IMG/VR virus record: IMGVR_UViG_3300010430_002724
Span: 1-25,050 of that record
Direction: 5' to 3' (one strand)
DNA: 25,050 bases
Source of the DNA: a virus
The notes below the pieces were generated by a model that saw only the letters and a list, made by a program, of their open reading frames with translations, was not told the DNA's origin and made no database searches. Numbering within the stretch: position 1 is the first letter of the stretch; every line of letters begins with the position of its first letter. Positions 21,224 to 25,050 of this stretch are shown here, piece by piece. The translations under genes and the position numbers were made by a program.

Positions 21224-22716
21224 TGCTGATCCCCGTCGAGCTGTCTTGGTCGGTCCGCGTCCACGAGAACCAGCGCAAGGACTACCGGGTCTACGCGAGC
21301 AAGTCCCCTGAGACGCTCGGTACGTTGATCGGGACTCCCACCGCGCCCCGGATCGAGTTTGAGATCGAAGAAGGGTCGTGGTACTTCCGCGTCGTCCGGA
21401 GCTATCGGAACGGCTCTGTCGAGGACTGGCGAAACGCAGCCGTGACCGCGGAGATGAACGTCGCGCGAGACGCGACCGCTCCGACCACGCCGAACAATGC
21501 GGTCGTGTCCCAAGTGGAGCCCGGTAACCAGTCGCGGATCAAGGTGGACGACCTGCCTTCGGACGACCCGGACGCGACCACCGAGGTCATCCAAGGCTCC
21601 TCTCCCGAGCAGGGCCAGCTCATCGGCCACCAACCCGCCCGGTACGACGCCGCGGACGAAAACCACTCGCCCGGAGGGGCGCCGGGACCTGACGTCCTCC
21701 TCTACGGCTCCGGGGCGCCCCATGGCGCCGGAACGGACCGTCGGGTATGGGTCCGGAACCGTAGCCAGTCGGGAGCCCCCAGCGCAGCCTCAGCGCCTCA
21801 GAGCGTGCCCTTCTTCGACCGGCCCAATCACGGTCGCGTGACGATCATGGACCTGAACGCCGGAGTGCTGACGCATATCACAGCCCCGGCCCTCACGGAC
21901 CCGTGGGAGATGCCGGGGTCTGAGATCCAGCTCAAGGAGATCCCGGCCGCGAATGCGCTGCTCGCGGCGAACGGTTGGGGCTCTGCAGACGCGGGGCTGT
22001 TCGCGGAGACCCCGGCCGGTGCGGAGTTCCTGACGTCCGGGCTGGTCGAGTCCGACGAGAAGGACCTCGCAGCCATCTTGACCTTCAAGCTGGAGTTCTA
22101 CGACGACACCGAGCGCCGGTCAGCCACGACCAAGACGATGCCCGCTACGTCATGGTCGCGCTTCCCGGTGAACGCCGCGGGGGTGACCCGCCTCGTGGGC
22201 TCGCCCCTCGGGCCGGAGTGGTATCTCACCGAATACACTCAGGAGTGCAAGCCCAAGCGGCCCCTCACCGGGGTCAAGTGGTTCGTCAAGTACGGCGACT
22301 CGTCGCCTATCTCGATGGACTATCGGCAGGCCTTCCCGGGCGAGCGGATCAAAGCCCGGTACGTTCAAACCGCCCTGCTCATGGCGGACCCGATGGGCAA
22401 GCACCAACTCAAGGCGTCGCGCATCTCGGCGGAGGCCGTCTTTGAGTACGCTCACGACGGCGGGACCGAGACGGTCGCGGGAGGCATCTCGACCAAGATC
22501 GTGCAGACCCGCTCGGATCCGGTGACGGGGCTCGCCAGCCTGTTCACGAACAAGCTCATTCCGGTCACTCAGGAAACGAACGCCGTCGCCTACTGGACAA
22601 GGGTGATCGCGGTGAACCCGGCTCTCGGGCAGTTCACGGTTCAGGCCATGACCGCCACCGGAGCGGATTATTTGGCTGGCCCTTGGGGCTTTCATTGGCA
22701 GGCGTTAGGATTCTAG
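21223..22716 (+). CDS. Tail tip or fibre protein with N-terminal FN3-like domain
   Basis: The 497-residue product begins with a fibronectin III-like unit (about 1-95; YRVYASKS, WYFRVVRSYRNG, EDWRNAAVTA). A variable Pro/Gly/Ser-rich linker follows (about 125-205), then beta-rich domains with many aromatic residues (AILTFKLEFYDD, GVKWFVKYGDSS). ATG 21223 overlaps the gpJ-like stop as TAATG, with AAGGG upstream. It probably extends the gpJ-like tip and may contain the receptor-binding part; this pair could be a split form of one long gpJ. No cleavage or chaperone domain is visible. Confidence 0.6.
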   Translation: MLIPVELSWSVRVHENQRKDYRVYASKSPETLGTLIGTPTAPRIEFEIEEGSWYFRVVRSYRNGSVEDWRNAAVTAEMNVARDATAPTTPNNAVVSQVEPGNQSRIKVDDLPSDDPDATTEVIQGSSPEQGQLIGHQPARYDAADENHSPGGAPGPDVLLYGSGAPHGAGTDRRVWVRNRSQSGAPSAASAPQSVPFFDRPNHGRVTIMDLNAGVLTHITAPALTDPWEMPGSEIQLKEIPAANALLAANGWGSADAGLFAETPAGAEFLTSGLVESDEKDLAAILTFKLEFYDDTERRSATTKTMPATSWSRFPVNAAGVTRLVGSPLGPEWYLTEYTQECKPKRPLTGVKWFVKYGDSSPISMDYRQAFPGERIKARYVQTALLMADPMGKHQLKASRISAEAVFEYAHDGGTETVAGGISTKIVQTRSDPVTGLASLFTNKLIPVTQETNAVAYWTRVIAVNPALGQFTVQAMTATGADYLAGPWGFHWQALGF

Positions 22717-22726
22717 AGGAGCACCC

Positions 22727-23407
22727 ATGTCACAAGACTGGCACAATTCAAGCGTAGATCAGCCTGTCGGCGGCGAGGATGGCTGGGTCTGGCTGGAGCG
22801 GCTCAAGAAGGGCGTCAACGCGAGCCGGACCATGTACCGCGGATCGGGTGACCCGAGCAGCGGAGCCTCACCCGCTTGGGGCGCGACGGAGCTCGGCGTC
22901 CTCTGGCTCGATGATAGCGACCCCATCCAGACGACGTGCTGGCAATGGTCGCAGCTCGACCTCGGCCCGACCTACGGTTGGCGCCTCACGCGGATCCCGA
23001 AGGTGAAGTGGCTGACGGCTCCGAGCGCATGGACGTTCAGCCCTGCCTCACCGGCCGCCGCTGACGTCGCGTGGACCGCGCAGGACTTGGCGAGCCAGCT
23101 CGACACTCTGCAGGACTCTCCGGCCGTCAATCACCTCGTGCTGGCCGTCTACGTGTCGATCAAGTTCCGCACCGGGGCCTCGGAGACCGTCCCCCTCACT
23201 GACGACTGCTACATCGCGTTCAGGACCACCGGAGGAACGAACGAGAACCGCTTCTACCCGCAGGTTCAAAACCGATTCATGCAACAGAAGTTCTGGCTTC
23301 CCCTCTCGACGCTCGAGAAGTTCGACTTCAAGGTTGAGGTCGGCGGCGGGACCCCGGCGTTTGAGTACGAGCTGGCCATCGAGGGGCTCATGGAGCTGGC
23401 CTTGTGA
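22727..23407 (+). CDS. Small tail-associated protein, function unknown
   Basis: This 226-residue protein is rich in Trp (WVWLERLKKG, TTCWQWSQLDLG, YGWRLTRIPKVKWL) and ends in a beta-sandwich-like region (KFRTGASETVPLTDDCYIAF, FDFKVEVGGG, YELAIEGLMELAL). I do not recognise a family. It is the last gene of the tail-tip run and has the best Shine-Dalgarno there, AGAGGAG about seven bases before ATG 22727, suggesting good expression. A small fibre or tip decoration protein is plausible. Confidence 0.7.
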   Translation: MSQDWHNSSVDQPVGGEDGWVWLERLKKGVNASRTMYRGSGDPSSGASPAWGATELGVLWLDDSDPIQTTCWQWSQLDLGPTYGWRLTRIPKVKWLTAPSAWTFSPASPAAADVAWTAQDLASQLDTLQDSPAVNHLVLAVYVSIKFRTGASETVPLTDDCYIAFRTTGGTNENRFYPQVQNRFMQQKFWLPLSTLEKFDFKVEVGGGTPAFEYELAIEGLMELAL

Positions 23408-23420
23408 TAGGCTGATCGCG

Positions 23421-23426
23421 GATAAT
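23421..23426 (+). promoter_or_regulatory. Candidate -10 element before the lysis-type genes
   Basis: GATAAT followed by tcggca resembles TATAAT-ccggcc at 12873 at nine of twelve positions. It lies in the short gap (23408-23450) between the tail and lysis-type genes, 24 bases before GTG 23451, which has its own GGAAGG site. No clear -35 is found. Confidence 0.3.
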
Positions 23427-23450
23427 TCGGCAGGAATTAGGAAGGCCCTC

Positions 23451-23762
23451 GTGAACGTGACCAGCTCTCAGAAGTATGCCGTCGACTTGCTAGCCCGCGG
23501 GCTCAACGGCATCACTTTGACTCTCGTGCTTGGCCTTGGGACCTACGCTTGGAATTCCTCCTCGCACAACGCGGAGACGATCCAAGAGCACATGACGGTA
23601 GGCACTGTCCACGAGACTACCGAACAGAAAACCAACCGAACGCGGTCCATCGCGTCGGAGGAAGTGGATAAGCAGGCCGAGAAGGTGCAGGCGCAGCTCG
23701 ACAGGATCGAGGGGATTCTGGAGAAGGTGCGCGACAGGCTCCCGAACGGCTCAAGCGACTAA
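23451..23762 (+). CDS. Single-span membrane protein with coiled coil, candidate inner spanin
   Basis: The 103-residue product has one hydrophobic span at about 18-34 (LNGITLTLVLGLGTYAW), then a polar region with a heptad-like coiled coil (about 68-95; EEVDKQAEKVQAQLDRIEGI). A single N-terminal span followed by a coiled coil is the layout of inner-membrane spanins. The order is reversed from XhlA-type proteins, where the coil comes first. GTG 23451 has GGAAGG eight bases upstream; the earlier ATG at 23334 lies inside the tail gene and adds shadow-like sequence. Next to it is a lipoprotein gene. A holin accessory or tail-anchored protein is also possible. Confidence 0.5.
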   Translation: MNVTSSQKYAVDLLARGLNGITLTLVLGLGTYAWNSSSHNAETIQEHMTVGTVHETTEQKTNRTRSIASEEVDKQAEKVQAQLDRIEGILEKVRDRLPNGSSD

Positions 23763-23775
23763 GGAAGGACCCACC

Positions 23776-24228
23776 ATGAAGCACCTGACCCTTTTCCTGA
23801 CCGCCCTCGTGGCCCTTGCGCTCACCGGATGCACCGCACCGGGGCAGGGGGGCAAGTCGCAGCAAAACAACCCCAACGCCGTCGCCGGCGCCCAGAACGT
23901 CGGTCGCTCGCAGGGCGCCACGAGCACCATCACCATCGGCGGGGACCAGACGTACAACTTCAATATTGCTGGCTCGGCTGACAATGAGGCCTTGCTCATG
24001 TCCATCGAGGCGCTCAATAAGGAGATCGAGGACTTCCCGGAGAGCGGCGCCCCGGGCGACCGCGCGAAGCTGGTCGAGGCCCGATCCAAGCTCATCGAGA
24101 AGCTCCAGAAGGTGCCCGGTGTCACGATCACGCTGACGGGGGATGCGGAGGGGGGCGGAGCGGACTCGGCGGCCGCAGCGGGCGAAACGGGCGTGCCACC
24201 GGCAACGTCACCCGACCGGCCGGAGTAG
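23776..24228 (+). CDS. Lipoprotein, candidate outer spanin
   Basis: The 150-residue product has a short lipoprotein signal: MKH, a hydrophobic core, and lipobox LTGC with the acylated Cys at residue 19. Residue +2 is Thr, not Asp, which in enterobacteria would favour outer-membrane sorting. The mature part is Gly/Asn-rich, then has a helical segment (about 70-115; EALLMSIEALNKEIEDF, KLVEARSKLIEKLQKV) and a disordered acidic Pro/Ala tail. GGAAGG is seven bases before ATG 23776. Following a single-span coiled-coil gene it could be the outer half of a spanin pair, though it is larger than typical outer spanins. A surface or superinfection-exclusion lipoprotein is the alternative. Confidence 0.6.
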   Translation: MKHLTLFLTALVALALTGCTAPGQGGKSQQNNPNAVAGAQNVGRSQGATSTITIGGDQTYNFNIAGSADNEALLMSIEALNKEIEDFPESGAPGDRAKLVEARSKLIEKLQKVPGVTITLTGDAEGGGADSAAAAGETGVPPATSPDRPE

Positions 24229-24235
24229 GTGAGCC

Positions 24236-24436
24236 GTGGCCGACGAGGCGAAGGCCTTCTGGGACGCGCTTTATGGCGCCCTCGTCGCTCGCCGGATCGA
24301 CCCCTACACCGCGAAGGCCGTCCGGGCTCATGTTCAGTCGATCATGCTGCCTTACATCGACGCCCTTCGCGAGCATCCGGACATGACCCCGGAGGCGTTC
24401 GCCGCCTTCATCCTGATTTTCATTGGAGAGGATTGA
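24236..24436 (+). CDS. Small hypothetical protein in the lysis-type cluster
   Basis: The 66-residue product is helical and fairly hydrophobic (DALYGALVARRIDPYTAKAV, EAFAAFILIFIGED) but has only a short C-terminal hydrophobic run, too weak for a confident membrane span. The family is unknown. GTG 24236 follows AGGTGA by a few bases and lies seven bases after the lipoprotein stop. It ends two bases before the next ATG. A longer overlapping frame beginning at GTG 24229 reads as shadow sequence until the real start at 24439. Confidence 0.55.
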   Translation: MADEAKAFWDALYGALVARRIDPYTAKAVRAHVQSIMLPYIDALREHPDMTPEAFAAFILIFIGED

Positions 24437-24438
24437 CC

Positions 24439-24633
24439 ATGCAGGTGCAGGAGTCCAAGCTCAAGAGCCGCAAGCTCTGGTGGGGGATTGCCGCCCTGAC
24501 CGCCTCGACGACGCTGGCCTTCCGCGGTGTCATCACGCCTGAACAGTGGATCGAGCTGTTCCGGTATCTCTCCGGTTTCTACCTTGTCACGCAAGGCTCG
24601 ATTGACCTGATCACCAAACTGAAAGGTCGCTGA
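24439..24633 (+). CDS. Small membrane protein, candidate holin
   Basis: The 64-residue product has a basic N-terminus (SKLKSRK), a hydrophobic segment at about 13-28 (LWWGIAALTASTTLAF), a short polar turn (RGVITPEQ) and a second, more amphipathic segment at 37-55 (WIELFRYLSGFYLVTQGSI), ending in a basic tail (KLKGR). Two spans with charged ends fit a small class II-type holin. GGAGAGG is eight bases upstream of ATG 24439. The longer frame from 24229 was rejected because it overlaps the preceding gene throughout. No endolysin lies next to it in this window, so holin function is a suggestion. Confidence 0.5.
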   Translation: MQVQESKLKSRKLWWGIAALTASTTLAFRGVITPEQWIELFRYLSGFYLVTQGSIDLITKLKGR

Positions 24634-25007
24634 TGGTCTCCTCCCAACTCCCCCAAGGCCTCACGGTCGAAATCACAATTCAGGGACCCGGTGGGGACCC
24701 TATCGGAGACTGCCGCATCGTTGGCTTCGCCGGTGGCGTCAGTTCCTTCAGTGGCTCAGTCGGCACCCCGCTCGTGATCCCGGTGCTGGTCGCGAACGAC
24801 AACCCGGGCAAGGCCTACAAGGTGGTCGACGCCATCGCTGAGCGAGTGGATGGCGCGAGCGTCGTGAGTGACGTTCCGGCCCCGACCGTCCCCCTTCCCG
24901 CGGGCGTGCTGGACACGCAAGTCGATGTCACGCTCGTTCCGCTCGCGAGTGTTCGCGGATCCAAGTCCGGGACCTACCGGATCTTCCTGCTCGTTGACGA
25001 GGCGTGA
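24633..25007 (+). CDS. Hypothetical beta-sandwich protein
   Basis: The 124-residue product alternates strands and turns (LTVEITIQGPGGDPIGDC, TPLVIPVLVANDNPG, DTQVDVTLVPLAS, TYRIFLLVDEA) like a single Ig-like or adhesin-type domain. It has no signal peptide, so it is either a virion component or cytoplasmic. ATG 24633 overlaps the previous stop as TGATG with AAAGG upstream. A structural role is possible. No family is assigned. Confidence 0.65.
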   Translation: MVSSQLPQGLTVEITIQGPGGDPIGDCRIVGFAGGVSSFSGSVGTPLVIPVLVANDNPGKAYKVVDAIAERVDGASVVSDVPAPTVPLPAGVLDTQVDVTLVPLASVRGSKSGTYRIFLLVDEA

Positions 25008-25050
25008 TGCCGGTCTTGGACTCCAACCTCCCCGCTCCGCCTCCGCCCAG
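25007..25050 (+). CDS. Start of a further gene, cut by the window edge
   Basis: ATG 25007 overlaps the preceding TGA as TGATG, with GAGG just upstream. The visible 14 codons read MPVLDSNLPAPPPP and stay open to the edge. The Pro-rich start says nothing about function. It is kept because the overlap matches the junction style of the whole operon. Confidence 0.45.
   Translation, partial: MPVLDSNLPAPPPP

Noticed and set aside
1-25050. CRISPR arrays, tRNAs, insertion sequences, integrase or attachment sites
   Set aside because: No direct-repeat/spacer pattern, cloverleaf, transposase motif or recombinase motif was seen on either strand by reading; a computed scan was not possible.

Overview
The window is a high-GC phage or prophage structural region. 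Every supported gene lies on the + strand, and most neighbours touch or overlap by 1 to 11 bases (ATGA, GTGA, TAATG junctions). The order is packaging, portal, virion surface proteins, head, connector, tail, tail tip and a probable lysis cluster. That order, the tape-measure protein and the frameshifted tail chaperone point to a long, flexible-tailed (siphovirus-like) dsDNA phage. No integrase, repressor, replication gene, tRNA, attachment site or CRISPR array is visible, so temperate and lytic lifestyles cannot be told apart here. A lipoprotein beside a single-membrane-span coiled-coil protein resembles a two-component spanin pair and would fit a Gram-negative host. The host itself cannot be named.

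Layout. 43-2207: small and large terminase subunits. 2197-4163: portal protein and a small unknown gene. 4163-9081: a seven-gene block of three small virion-type proteins, two large LamG-like proteins and a small beta-rich protein. The second LamG-like protein ends in ten 23/24-residue Gly/Ala repeats. The block sits between the portal and the Mu gpF-like head protein, which are usually adjacent. 9071-12815: Mu gpF-like protein, an unknown gene, and a 774-residue protease-scaffold-capsid fusion with a likely internal start. 12885-14636: connector, gp10-like and tail-terminator candidates. 14646-17965: tail tube, tail chaperones G and GT joined by a -1 frameshift, and a short tape measure. 17965-23407: distal tail, hub, J-like protein, an FN3-like protein and a small tail-associated protein. 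23451-25050: membrane protein, lipoprotein, small unknown, candidate holin, beta-rich protein and the start of a further gene.

The most interesting signals are regulatory. Several genes without a Shine-Dalgarno sequence have a TAnnnT hexamer exactly six bases before the start codon, often with a CCGGYC-like spacer. This looks like a leaderless promoter/start module repeated through the late region. Other strong signals are a G GGA AAC slippery site followed after six bases by a stem-loop, a nested start inside the capsid fusion, a terminator-like hairpin joined to a promoter after the capsid gene, and a hairpin hiding the start of the first LamG gene.

All product calls come from reading motifs, length and gene order; no database search was run.
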